The notes under the pieces are model-generated. The model worked only from the letters and a program-made list of their open reading frames with translations, had not been told where the DNA came from and made no database searches. A DNA stretch of 34,119 bases, from assembly GCA_016783125.1 (NCBI GenBank), contig JADHXE010000012.1, positions 1 through 34,119 on the forward strand. The letters are read 5' to 3'. Shown one piece after another: positions 8,748-15,755 of the stretch (positions are counted from its first letter, which is position 1; every line of letters begins with the position of its first letter). Both the position numbers and the translations under genes were made by a program. The DNA is from Anaerolineales bacterium (GTDB taxonomy: Bacteria > Chloroflexota > Anaerolineae > Anaerolineales > UBA11858).

Positions 8748-8921
8748 TCACCTGTAGTTCTTGGACACAAAACGGCGGTTTTGGAAAACCGCCTTACGCG
8801 GCTTGTAGGGCAGGTATTCATAAACCCCCACCCGCAAAGCCAGGGCTTGATCTAGAAGAGTGATCCAGGTGAGCTGACTGACTGTAAATATCAGCAAGAA
8901 AAAATGGTGGATGAGGCGCAT
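8748..8921 (-). CDS. Small leader ORF, possible remnant of a solute-binding-domain sensor
   Basis: 57 codons preceded by a strong AGGAGG. The product has a hydrophobic N-terminus (MRLIHHFFLLIFTVSQLTWI) resembling a signal peptide, then ALALRVGVYEYLPYKP. ALRVGVYE is how many periplasmic solute-binding-type sensor domains begin after signal cleavage. The remaining residues (KAVFQNRRFVSKNY) are encoded by a palindromic repeat (8774-8793) and show no family resemblance. The stop TGA is part of the AGGTGA ribosome-binding site of the sensor gene, 4 bases from its ATG, so the ORF could couple translation. It is either a truncated gene relic or a functional leader peptide. Confidence 0.55.
   Translation of the reverse strand: MRLIHHFFLLIFTVSQLTWITLLDQALALRVGVYEYLPYKPRKAVFQNRRFVSKNYR
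8774..8793. repeat. Palindrome inside the small ORF
   Basis: The arms ggcggtttt and aaaaccgcc are perfectly complementary around a 2-base centre. The unit is coding on the minus strand (VFQNR region of the small ORF), and the solute-binding-like homology appears to stop just before it. Confidence 0.75.
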
Positions 8922-8959
8922 AGTAGCCTCCTGTGAATGGGTTATGGGTGTACTGATAT

Positions 8960-8988
8960 ATTATACTTCATGCCCCCTGCCCCCAACC
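8960..8988 (-). promoter_or_regulatory. Likely promoter of the signalling operon
   Basis: On the minus strand TATAAT occupies 8965-8960. It is preceded by a weak TTGGGG about 15 bases upstream and followed by a leader of about 30 bases ending in AGGAGG before the ATG at 8921. The -10 box is perfect; the -35 is poor and the spacing short. A large palindrome (8981-9023) overlaps the -35 and could be an operator or a repeat. Confidence 0.5.
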
Positions 8989-9023
8989 TTGGGGGAGTAG
9001 AAGGATTCCCCCAAAAGTTGGGG
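8981..9023. repeat. Stem-loop beside the signalling promoter
   Basis: Left arm 8981-8998 (ccccaaccttgggggagt) pairs with right arm 9005-9023 (attcccccaaaagttgggg) with two or three mismatches. It could be an intergenic repeat or a protein-binding palindrome. Confidence 0.55.
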
Positions 9024-9399
9024 AGTTACTCGAAGAGTACACAGAGTGCAGGGGGGCAACTGCGTAAGTCCTACCTCAGGGCGGCGAACATGGACAACCG
9101 TGGACAGACACCTCGACCTCGCTTTAAAGCCCCGTCCTCGGGGCGACGCACTTCGCCAGGAAACGCCAGGGCAATCGCATAGGGATTGTTAGCTCAGATC
9201 TCGGCGACTGGAAGTCGCAGCAACGGTTGCAAAACCTGCCTGCGCAGGTTGATTTCCAGTCGCCGGAGGGCGACTTTGCAAATGTTGGTGCAATTTCCAA
9301 CTGCCGCATTACATATAAAGTGTCTAAATGCGATTACCCTGCAGGAAACGCCCGTGGACGGGCTGAGGAAGCGAGTGGCTTTGCTTTCCCACAAACCAC
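9024..9399. other. Non-coding divergent intergenic region with repeats
   Basis: No convincing gene. The stretch between the divergent signalling operon and the UDG-like gene contains a multi-arm palindrome (9202-9264) and the short palindrome gcccgtggacgggc near 9350. A variant of the latter, gcccgtggatgggc, recurs near 9467, just downstream of the promoter. Confidence 0.6.
9202..9264. repeat. Multi-arm palindromic repeat
   Basis: Outer arms cggcgactggaa (9202-9213) and ttccagtcgccg (9253-9264) are perfect. Inside lie a second stem aacctgc/gcaggtt (9233-9250) and a small gcaacggttgc palindrome. The fold would be a branched cruciform, typical of dispersed non-coding repeats. Confidence 0.7.
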
Positions 9400-9427
9400 T
9401 TGATCCAGACATCGGTTCTTGTATAAT
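9400..9427 (+). promoter_or_regulatory. Sigma70-like promoter for the UDG-like gene
   Basis: TTGATC at 9400-9405 and a perfect TATAAT at 9422-9427 are separated by 16 bases. Transcription would begin near 9434, about 80 bases before the ATG at 9515. Confidence 0.65.
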
Positions 9428-9514
9428 AGAGACACGGCTCTTGGCGTAGCACAATCCCCCAGCCGCCCGTGGATGGGCTGAAGAGCATTATCACGTTATT
9501 ATTGGGAGGGCCAT

Positions 9515-10123
9515 ATGCATATTAGCGATTGTATTGGATGCGAAACATTTCCCTGTGTGGATATCAACCGGGAAAACCACATCCTACCAGATACCGACCT
9601 CAATCCCGTCAAGATCAAAATCATCATGATCTCAGAAGCTGCCCCAGCCGATCTCTCAGATTATTACTACGCCCCAGGCGAGCCTCACTTCCAACAGACA
9701 ACCCTGCTGGCCTTTCAAGATGCCGGTGTACAGGCAAGTTCTTTCGAGGATATCCTCAACCTGGGGGTGTACTTCACCACGGCAGTCAAGTGCGGCAAGA
9801 CGGGCTACGGGATCAAGGCTGGCACCATCAAAGAGTGCTCACACATCCTGGAGAAGGAACTGGCCTTTTTCCCGAACGTACAGGTGTTTCTGCTGATGGG
9901 AGATGTGGCCATCAAGGCCATCAACTATATCGCCAAGCGGACTGACCAAGAACGAGCAATCCCGGCCGGCTCGACATATAAGATCCGCGGGGGAGAATTT
10001 TATTTCCGGGGGGCACGCGCATTTCCGTCTTATTTGCAGGTTGGGCCCAGTTTCAACATCGAGAAGAGCAAACGCCGCATGATCGCCGAGGATATCGCCG
10101 CGGCGCTCAATTTCTTAGAATAA
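9515..10123 (+). CDS. Uracil-DNA glycosylase superfamily protein with four-cysteine pattern
   Basis: 202 residues, starting at an ATG behind GGGAGG. The N-terminus has CIGC (C6, C9, also C14). Further on come VKCGK (C93) and KECSH (C108), which align in spacing with the two later cysteines of family-4/5 4Fe-4S uracil-DNA glycosylases. MISEAAPADLSDYYYAPGE resembles motif 1 (usually GEAPG), and LLMGDVAIKAI resembles the central strand-helix. The region expected to hold the HPS-type catalytic loop reads AFPSYLQVG, with no histidine, so glycosylase activity is doubtful. The protein may be a diverged DNA-repair enzyme or a nucleic-acid-binding relative. It has its own promoter and no operon partner. 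Confidence 0.6.
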   Translation: MHISDCIGCETFPCVDINRENHILPDTDLNPVKIKIIMISEAAPADLSDYYYAPGEPHFQQTTLLAFQDAGVQASSFEDILNLGVYFTTAVKCGKTGYGIKAGTIKECSHILEKELAFFPNVQVFLLMGDVAIKAINYIAKRTDQERAIPAGSTYKIRGGEFYFRGARAFPSYLQVGPSFNIEKSKRRMIAEDIAAALNFLE

Positions 10124-10202
10124 ATGGGGCGCGGATTTCTAAGGATTACCACCAAGGCTCAACGCCACAGGCGCGCAAATCGAAGGTTCAAAGGGGCCAT
10201 CC

Positions 10203-10244
10203 AAGAATAACTTGCTCGTAGTGCGGGCTTCAGCACGCTTGCCA
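10203..10244. repeat. Half copy of the repeat found whole at 16161-16238
   Basis: It shares aagaataactt, cgtagtgc and acgcttgcca in the same order with the left half of the repeat at 16161-16238, but lacks the complementary right half. It ends exactly where the TTGACA -35 box begins. Confidence 0.6.
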
Positions 10245-10273
10245 TTGACATCTATATTCAGATTTGATATTCT
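10245..10273 (+). promoter_or_regulatory. Sigma70-like promoter for the GH25-like gene
   Basis: A perfect TTGACA at 10245-10250 and TATTCT at 10268-10273 are separated by 17 bases. The leader is about 75 bases and ends in the strong AAGGAGG before ATG 10355. Confidence 0.7.
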
Positions 10274-10354
10274 GGTTTTGGGGCAATATCCATTCCACCG
10301 TCAAAACCCCTAAACTGCATACTGTTTTGTCAGGTTGTTTCCAAGGAGGAAAAG

Positions 10355-11434
10355 ATGACTGATAGACAAGCATTAGGTATCGATATCAACCAATATGCCA
10401 GGGCGGGCGGCACCAACTTTGGGTTAGCCAGGGATCACATCCAGGCCGGGGTCTACGACTTTGTAATCATCAAAATTGGGTTGGGATTCAATAAAGTCGA
10501 CATTTTCGATGAGCAGGTCAACGGCTGCATCCAACACGATATCCCCTATTCAACCTATCATTTTCCCGATCCCGAGTTGAACATGAAAACCCAGGCTCGC
10601 AAATATGTCGATTGGGTTGGCACCAAGCAGCAAGCCTATATCGTCGATGTCGAGAAACCGCGCCAAAACTCAAGACCACCTAATCGAGGTGAATTGCGAA
10701 GCTATCTCGATGAGTTGGAAGGGCTAATCGATGTGAAACCGATCCTCTATTCGAGTATCGCCATCTTGAGTAGCATCGGATTCAAAAATGATGCCAAAGA
10801 ATATAAGCTATGGATTGCCCATTATCTGTACATGAAATCCCTATGGCCGCTCCAGAAGAAGCTGTATTCAAAATTCGATGATTTTGTAAAAGATCATGCC
10901 GGAGAAATTCCCCCGGCAGCAAGAGGGTCAGGGCTGGAAAATAACGTCATTTTGTGGCAGTTCACCGATCGAGGCGATGGACGGTTTTATATTTACAATC
11001 GGCATACCAATGACTCAAGATACCCCGATGGGATGACCAATGCCGATCTGAATATTTCTATCCATAAGCGTGACGACTTTATGCCGATGATGTTCAACGG
11101 TGTGCCCGTAGATATCACCACCCAATACCTCAAAGCCCTCAATAGTCATGACCCCAACCAGGTCGCGGCACTCTATACCGATCAGGCCGTTCATGTCAAC
11201 GCCAATCGATCCATCGCCGGTAAAGACCAGATCAAAGCCTGGTATCAGACCTTCTTCGACCAATTGCTGCCCAACGGCACATTCACGCGCACCGGCTTTA
11301 CGGCACCCGGCAACTCTCGCACCTTCTCCTGGAGGGCGCGCTCGGATGCTGGAGAGGTTCTTGATGGCAACGACACTTTTGGTTTGATGAATGACAAGAT
11401 CGCCTATCACTTCACCCACTTCAATGTGACATAA
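10355..11434 (+). CDS. GH25-type lysozyme-like domain fused to an NTF2/SnoaL-like domain
   Basis: 359 residues, start fixed by AAGGAGG. Residues 1-235 match the GH25 layout: GIDINQY (D10), FVIIKIGLG, IPYSTYHF, YIVDVEKP with the D98-x-E100 pair, PILYSS, LWIAHY, ILWQFTDRG, and a final aspartate-asparagine in ADLNIS. GH25 enzymes cleave peptidoglycan between N-acetylmuramic acid and N-acetylglucosamine. The C-terminal residues (about 252-359) form an NTF2/SnoaL-like domain (YLKALNSHDPNQVAALYTD, IAGKDQIKAWYQTFF), a small-ligand-binding or catalytic fold. No signal peptide or membrane helix is visible, which is odd for a wall hydrolase. Its substrate and location are therefore uncertain; an intracellular or holin-like export role is possible. 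Confidence 0.75.
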   Translation: MTDRQALGIDINQYARAGGTNFGLARDHIQAGVYDFVIIKIGLGFNKVDIFDEQVNGCIQHDIPYSTYHFPDPELNMKTQARKYVDWVGTKQQAYIVDVEKPRQNSRPPNRGELRSYLDELEGLIDVKPILYSSIAILSSIGFKNDAKEYKLWIAHYLYMKSLWPLQKKLYSKFDDFVKDHAGEIPPAARGSGLENNVILWQFTDRGDGRFYIYNRHTNDSRYPDGMTNADLNISIHKRDDFMPMMFNGVPVDITTQYLKALNSHDPNQVAALYTDQAVHVNANRSIAGKDQIKAWYQTFFDQLLPNGTFTRTGFTAPGNSRTFSWRARSDAGEVLDGNDTFGLMNDKIAYHFTHFNVT

Positions 11435-11445
11435 TCAAAGTAGTT

Positions 11446-11499
11446 CCCGAAAATAGGGTGTGCGTGCGCTTTGCGACCCACGCACACCCTATTTTCGGG
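11446..11499. repeat. Long perfect hairpin of the dispersed family
   Basis: Perfect 21-base arms at 11446-11466 and 11479-11499, with ends CCCGAAAATAGGGTG / CACCCTATTTTCGGG and a 12-base loop. It lies 12 bases after the GH25-like stop and could act as a terminator. Confidence 0.85.
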
Positions 11500-11541
11500 C
11501 TATCTCTCTCTAAGTCTGATTCCAATTCATAGGTGCTGAAA

Positions 11542-12468
11542 ATGAATAAAGACGTTATTCAATGGCTGCTGGACTCCGAGGAACCCTGGACGCGCTACCG
11601 CTTTATGGTGGATGTGCTTGACAACCACGAGGCTGATTCCGTTGTTCAGGCGGCGCGTGCCGAGATGCTGGCACACCCCCAGGTGCAAGCCCTGATAGCG
11701 ACGGCGCAAAGCTGGCCGGTCTACACACTCAAACGCCACAACGACGCCAAACATGCGCTGTATGCCATCAGCACCCTGGCCGACTTTGGGCTGCGTGCCG
11801 ACGATCCCGGCGTGATGCCCGTCATCGAAGAAATTATGGCGCATCAAGCTTCCGAGGGAGCTTTCCTGACCCCGCTCAACATCGGCAAAGCCTACGGCAG
11901 CGGCGAAGATCAATGGAGTTGGATGGCCTGCGACGCGCCGACATTGCTCTATGCCCTGTTATCCTTTGGGCTGGGGAATGACCCGCGTGTGCAGGCGGCC
12001 GTTGAGCACCTGACCAGGCTGGTCGATGACAACGGCTGGCGTTGCGTGGCCGCCCCAAAGTTGGGCAAATTCCGCGGCCCGGGGCGCAAAGCCGACCCCT
12101 GCCCAATTGCAAACGTTTACGCACTCAAAGCGCTCCCCCTGACCTCGCAAAATCTCAACAGTCCAGCCGCGCGCAAAGGCGTCGAAATGCTGCTCTGGCA
12201 TTGGGAGCACCAGACCGAGCGAAAAATCTACCTGTTTGGCCTGGGGGGCGATTTCCGCAAGCTCAAATACCCCTTCGTTTGGTACGACATCCTTCACGTA
12301 ACCGATGTGCTCAGCCGTTTCCCCTTCGTGCATGATGACCCCCGCTTCTTAGAGATGGTCTCCACAATCACCGACCAGGCCAACGAAGCCGGACGCTATA
12401 CCGCCAACTCAATGTACATGGCCTGGAAAAGCTGGTCATTTGCAAACAAGAAAGAACCCTCCCCCTAG
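11542..12468 (+). CDS. Conserved hypothetical, alpha-alpha toroid (terpene-cyclase/prenyltransferase-like) fold
   Basis: 308 residues from the ATG at 11542; an in-frame GTG nine bases upstream lies inside the AGGTG ribosome-binding site. The sequence is all-helical with repeats separated by short tryptophan-rich or glycine-rich turns (SEGAFLTP, GEDQWSWMACDAPTLLYAL, DNGWRCV, KADPCPIANVYALKAL, FVWYDILHVTDVL). This arrangement is typical of squalene-cyclase/prenyltransferase-type toroids and polysaccharide-lyase-like helical barrels. No DXDD or equivalent catalytic motif could be picked out, so no reaction is assigned. The family is often annotated only as hypothetical. It is followed by the repeat block flanking the GxxExxY gene and has no obvious operon partner. 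Confidence 0.65.
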   Translation: MNKDVIQWLLDSEEPWTRYRFMVDVLDNHEADSVVQAARAEMLAHPQVQALIATAQSWPVYTLKRHNDAKHALYAISTLADFGLRADDPGVMPVIEEIMAHQASEGAFLTPLNIGKAYGSGEDQWSWMACDAPTLLYALLSFGLGNDPRVQAAVEHLTRLVDDNGWRCVAAPKLGKFRGPGRKADPCPIANVYALKALPLTSQNLNSPAARKGVEMLLWHWEHQTERKIYLFGLGGDFRKLKYPFVWYDILHVTDVLSRFPFVHDDPRFLEMVSTITDQANEAGRYTANSMYMAWKSWSFANKKEPSP

Positions 12469-12501
12469 CTGACGTTTTTAGTGTATCGAATTCTCAATCG
12501 G

Positions 12502-12689
12502 TTGGATCGCTGATGACACTGATACTTTGATTACGCTGAACTAATCGAACACGCTGTTACATTCAGCGCGATCATCATTTCAGCGCAATCTGTGATCCAA
12601 TCACTGGTATCGCTGATTACGCTGATCCGCTTGATACCGCTGAACGCCTCGCTCAATCATCCCACCAGCGAAATCTGCGATTCAATTCC
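12502..12689. repeat. GCTGATT-type inverted repeat block (right of the GxxExxY gene)
   Basis: The arms 12502-12540 (starting ttggatcgctgat, ending acgctgaa) and 12562-12600 (ttcagcgcg ... gtgatccaa) are inverted with partial matches. The rest of the gap repeats degenerate cgctgat/acgctga words up to the stop of the GxxExxY gene. Confidence 0.6.
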
Positions 12690-13100
12690 TCATGGGGCCG
12701 AATTTATCAAACGTCGAACTTCCAGGTTCTTACTCCCAAAGTTTATCAGCAGCCCTATCTCGTAACCGGATGCCTTCAGGTATGAAAGCGTTTGCACATA
12801 ATCAACATCTTCGAGCTTTGATTTTGCTTTGATTTCCACCATTACTTGACCGGTTTGATCTCCAGCAATGAAATCGACTCGTTTCTTGCCATCTTTTTGC
12901 CCTCGATACAAAACATCAATCCAAACTTCACGCGTAAATTCGACATCATAAACTGGCAGTTCCAAAGCCAGTGATCGCTGGCAAATCACCTCTTCAAACC
13001 CCGGCCCCAGTACCCGGTGCACAGCCTGTGCTGCCGCAATGATACGTCCAGTTAGAGCAGAGAGCGGGTATTTTTCATCGACATAATTCGTTTGGTTCAT
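12690..13100 (-). CDS. GxxExxY protein (PD-(D/E)XK-like)
   Basis: 136 residues, ATG preceded by GGGAGA. The N-terminal half reads LTGRIIAAAQAVHRVLGPGFEEVI, which is the GxxExxY signature with G34 and E37 present but the final tyrosine replaced by C40. The second half has DVEFTREVWIDVLYRG, KRVDFIAGD and VMVEIKAKSKL, giving the D...ExK core of the PD-(D/E)XK nuclease superfamily, then YLKASGYEIGLLINFGS. Biochemical function of the family is not established; proposals include a nuclease. It stands alone on the minus strand and is flanked on both sides by GCTGATT-type inverted repeats, which suggests it travels as a small unit with them. Confidence 0.88.
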   Translation of the reverse strand: MNQTNYVDEKYPLSALTGRIIAAAQAVHRVLGPGFEEVICQRSLALELPVYDVEFTREVWIDVLYRGQKDGKKRVDFIAGDQTGQVMVEIKAKSKLEDVDYVQTLSYLKASGYEIGLLINFGSKNLEVRRLINSAP

Positions 13101-13119
13101 AATAATCTCCCTTTCTTAT

Positions 13120-13197
13120 GGATCGTTGATTTTGCTGAAGAACTGGCTACGCTGATGTTTTTCAGTGAAATCACGCTCACAGCGTAATCAGTGATCC
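13120..13197. repeat. GCTGATT-type inverted repeat block (left of the GxxExxY start)
   Basis: Ggatcgttgattttgctgaa (13120-13139) is inverted relative to 13161-13197, which ends gcgtaatcagtgatcc. The words are the same as in the block after the gene. Confidence 0.6.
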
Positions 13198-13215
13198 CAG
13201 TATATACCAACAAAA

Positions 13216-13794
13216 TCAGAATATACCCGGATTCGACAACCAAATCAAAACCCCAATCGCGATAAAAACAATCACCAATACAAGTGCTATCACCAGCCCC
13301 AGGTTTGATATTACCGGCTCCATCACACTTTGCGTTGGTGATTGCATGTACTTGGGTTCGATAAGTTCATCATCGTGGGGTTTGAAGTAAGAATCGCGCT
13401 CGCGTTCGCGCCAGGGTTCATCGAAGATCTCCACACTCCCCGGATCTGCTTCATTTACAGCACTCTGGTAAACTCGACGTACTTCAGCGGGCATCTCACC
13501 CACGCTGCGAAATGTTTTGCCATTGACAGTGATGCTGGTGTCTGTGACCTTGATAATCGCCAGTTGATGCTGGTGCAAGGTTTTCCCAGATTTGCTCATC
13601 TGGGAAATATCTTTCATGAAGCCAAAAACCTGTTTGACGCCCGCGATACTTCCCTCCTGGAGGATATCAGGAACACCATCTCGATCAGCATCTGTGACTA
13701 GTTTTTCCAACCTTTCATAGAGCTGGCGCTCATCAGGAGGCATTTCGCTCACGCTGCGGTAAACACGTCCGTTGAAGATTATTTTCTCACTCAT
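13216..13794 (-). CDS. Tail-anchored membrane protein with duplicated NG.xxRSVxEMP motif
   Basis: 192 residues from ATG 13794, chosen because GAGGAG lies 6 bases upstream. Two copies of one motif are visible: IIFNGRVYRSVSEMPPDER near the N-terminus and ITVNGKTFRSVGEMPAEVR about 80 residues later. Each is a beta strand pair followed by a helix. Between them lies DADRDGVPDILQEG, an aspartate-rich stretch that resembles a calcium-binding (EF-hand-like/dockerin-like) loop. The C-terminus ends in one strong membrane helix (LGLVIALVLVIVFIAIGVLI), so the protein probably has a cytoplasmic body and a tail anchor. No known function is recognised. Confidence 0.7.
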   Translation of the reverse strand: MSEKIIFNGRVYRSVSEMPPDERQLYERLEKLVTDADRDGVPDILQEGSIAGVKQVFGFMKDISQMSKSGKTLHQHQLAIIKVTDTSITVNGKTFRSVGEMPAEVRRVYQSAVNEADPGSVEIFDEPWRERERDSYFKPHDDELIEPKYMQSPTQSVMEPVISNLGLVIALVLVIVFIAIGVLIWLSNPGIF

Positions 13795-14067
13795 CGTAAA
13801 CTCCTCGTAAAAAACGGGTAAAACATAATATATTTCGGCATGGTTCAAAATACTGAGAATCTAGCTTGACAAATTTATAAAATGAGAAAACACGAATATG
13901 CACGAATTGGCCGAATTGCACAAATAAAGCCATCAAAAATTCGAGTAATTCGTGATATTCGTACCCATTCATGATGCCAACGGCACGCAAAGCGAAGCAA
14001 ACCTGTGACGCTAATTGTAAAGGGGTTTGTAGTTCGATGAGATTAATCCCAGTTTATCCCAACAAGA
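13795..14067. other. Divergent non-coding region with an inverted repeat
   Basis: No gene is supported. The stretch contains an inverted pair, acgaatatgcacgaatt (near 13892) and aattcgtgatattcgt (near 13946), forming a hairpin with about 40 bases between the arms. It also holds an isolated TTGACA near 13866 without a fitting -10 box. Confidence 0.5.
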
Positions 14068-14096
14068 TTGGGGAGTCAAAGAGTTTCCGTTATAAT
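14068..14096 (+). promoter_or_regulatory. Possible promoter of the lipoprotein cluster
   Basis: A perfect TATAAT at 14091-14096 has only a weak TTGGGG 17 bases upstream. Transcription would start near 14103, leaving a leader of about 135 bases. That leader contains tatcctattttta (14159-14171), which resembles the right end of the hairpin at 580-635. Confidence 0.5.
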
Positions 14097-14237
14097 CACT
14101 TTACACGACATAAAACAAATCTCAATAACTTCTAAACAATTTCTGAACAAAGAGCGAGTATCCTATTTTTAAGATACCAAGAGAACGAGAACCGATATCC
14201 TATTAATTCTTCATAACCCATAACCGGAGGTACCACC

Positions 14238-15755
14238 ATGAAACGCACAATTCTCATTCTTACACTACTCATTACCCTCAGCCTGGCATGTTCTCTCAAC
14301 GGCCTGACCGGCGGCGGAGATGATACCGTCACACAGAACGAACCGCCTCCCCAGAGCGAAAACCGCTGCGGCGATGATGTCTGCGACGGGCCAGAAAACA
14401 CGGACAACTGCCCGGAAGATTGCAATGCTACCATCCCCGATGCAGGCGAGGCCGCTGCCCCCTCTGAAGAAAATAATGTGGCAGGAATGGCAAATGCCGA
14501 ATATAGCATCCTTTATCATATCGTAGAGCATACAGTAGCCAGCAATCAAATGAGCGGCGCTAAATGCTATACGTTTACCTTCCGCAAATATCTTGATGGA
14601 GGACATGTACAACCTGACGGCAGCGGAAATGAAATCCTTGAATTACAGGATTACCCCACCAGTATGATCACTTCGAAGAAGCACGATAATTTTTATTACA
14701 TCAGTTCCCCCATAAGCCCTATCTTTGAAAATTATGGCATAGAAATGTTTGATTGGGACGTTGAAGGTCAGACTTTGTGGGCCTCCGCTTTTGCCAATAA
14801 CAATCCTGTGGAATTTGCAAAATCCGTTGGAGGCAAGTTCCCGGGCGGCGCAACCACCTCGCCTGAAAATGAATATTTGGTTTATCTAATCACCCAGAAA
14901 ACTGGTGAAAATCAAAGTCAGCCCGGTGGATTTATGCCTAATAACATGAATCCCTTTTTATCTGATTCAAATCTAATTGTTGCTAATCTAAAAAATGGCG
15001 GAGAAACAACCGCACTTTCAGGAAACTATAACCGGCAGCTCTTTACCAGTCTTGCAGATTTATCAGCAGACGGCAATTCTTTTTATACCATTGCCAAAGA
15101 AGGAGAGAGCTTTCAGTTTGTAAAAATTTCACTTGAATCCGGGAAAGCCACAGGCTTTCCAGAAATTTTCCCTGGTTTTGATTGGAGAATGGTGAACTGG
15201 GATGAGTTATTCCCGAAAGCAAATGATTTTGCCTATGCATCTTTTTCAATATCACCTGATGAAAAAAGATTGATAGCCTATAAAAATATATTTACAGCAA
15301 ATCTTGACAATCCCTGCTTTACAGAAGCATCACATCACCTGTGGGTTTTTAACCTTGAAGAAAACACAACGGATAGTTTCAAAAACCAGGATGGGTATGT
15401 CAGTGATTCCGCATGGAAATATGACAGTTCAGAATTTACGCTATCGATTATGGGAAGTAGTGGCTGTTATCCGGATTATCTGGATTCTAGCATCGAGATA
15501 CTCGACAAAGACGGCGAAAACCGTTCCACCCTGGTAAATGAACCCAAAAGCAAGATCACGAATTTAGGCTGGTCTCCTGATGGCAGTGTGATTGTATATG
15601 ATGTTTACACCACAGATTTAATCGGCCGCCTCAAACTGGTTGATGTGAGCACCAAACAAGTCGATGAAATCATCAATACCCAGGCTTTGGGTTATGCAGT
15701 CAGTCAATCTGCACCGGTCACACTGTTATTTGCCGATTGGGTTTCTACAAAATGA
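14238..15755 (+). CDS. Lipoprotein with Cys-rich module and TolB-like beta-propeller
   Basis: 505 residues behind GGAGG. The signal peptide ends in LSLAC, so C18 would be lipidated and the protein anchored outside the membrane. Residues about 42-62 form a compact module (NRCGDDVCDGPEN then NCPEDC) whose four cysteines probably pair or bind metal; the same module follows the lipobox of the lipoprotein at 21716. After an acidic/alanine linker, the body shows repeated strands such as SISPDEKRLIAY, LGWSPDGSVIVYDVY and SPENEYLVYL, typical of TolB/WD-like propeller blades. No catalytic site is recognised. It is the first gene of the cluster, and its stop overlaps the next gene by ATGA. Confidence 0.75.
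   Translation: MKRTILILTLLITLSLACSLNGLTGGGDDTVTQNEPPPQSENRCGDDVCDGPENTDNCPEDCNATIPDAGEAAAPSEENNVAGMANAEYSILYHIVEHTVASNQMSGAKCYTFTFRKYLDGGHVQPDGSGNEILELQDYPTSMITSKKHDNFYYISSPISPIFENYGIEMFDWDVEGQTLWASAFANNNPVEFAKSVGGKFPGGATTSPENEYLVYLITQKTGENQSQPGGFMPNNMNPFLSDSNLIVANLKNGGETTALSGNYNRQLFTSLADLSADGNSFYTIAKEGESFQFVKISLESGKATGFPEIFPGFDWRMVNWDELFPKANDFAYASFSISPDEKRLIAYKNIFTANLDNPCFTEASHHLWVFNLEENTTDSFKNQDGYVSDSAWKYDSSEFTLSIMGSSGCYPDYLDSSIEILDKDGENRSTLVNEPKSKITNLGWSPDGSVIVYDVYTTDLIGRLKLVDVSTKQVDEIINTQALGYAVSQSAPVTLLFADWVSTK

Noticed and set aside
8941-9182. 81-codon frame on + covering the promoter region
   Set aside because: It spans the palindromes and promoter of the divergent operon, has low-complexity composition and no ribosome-binding site.
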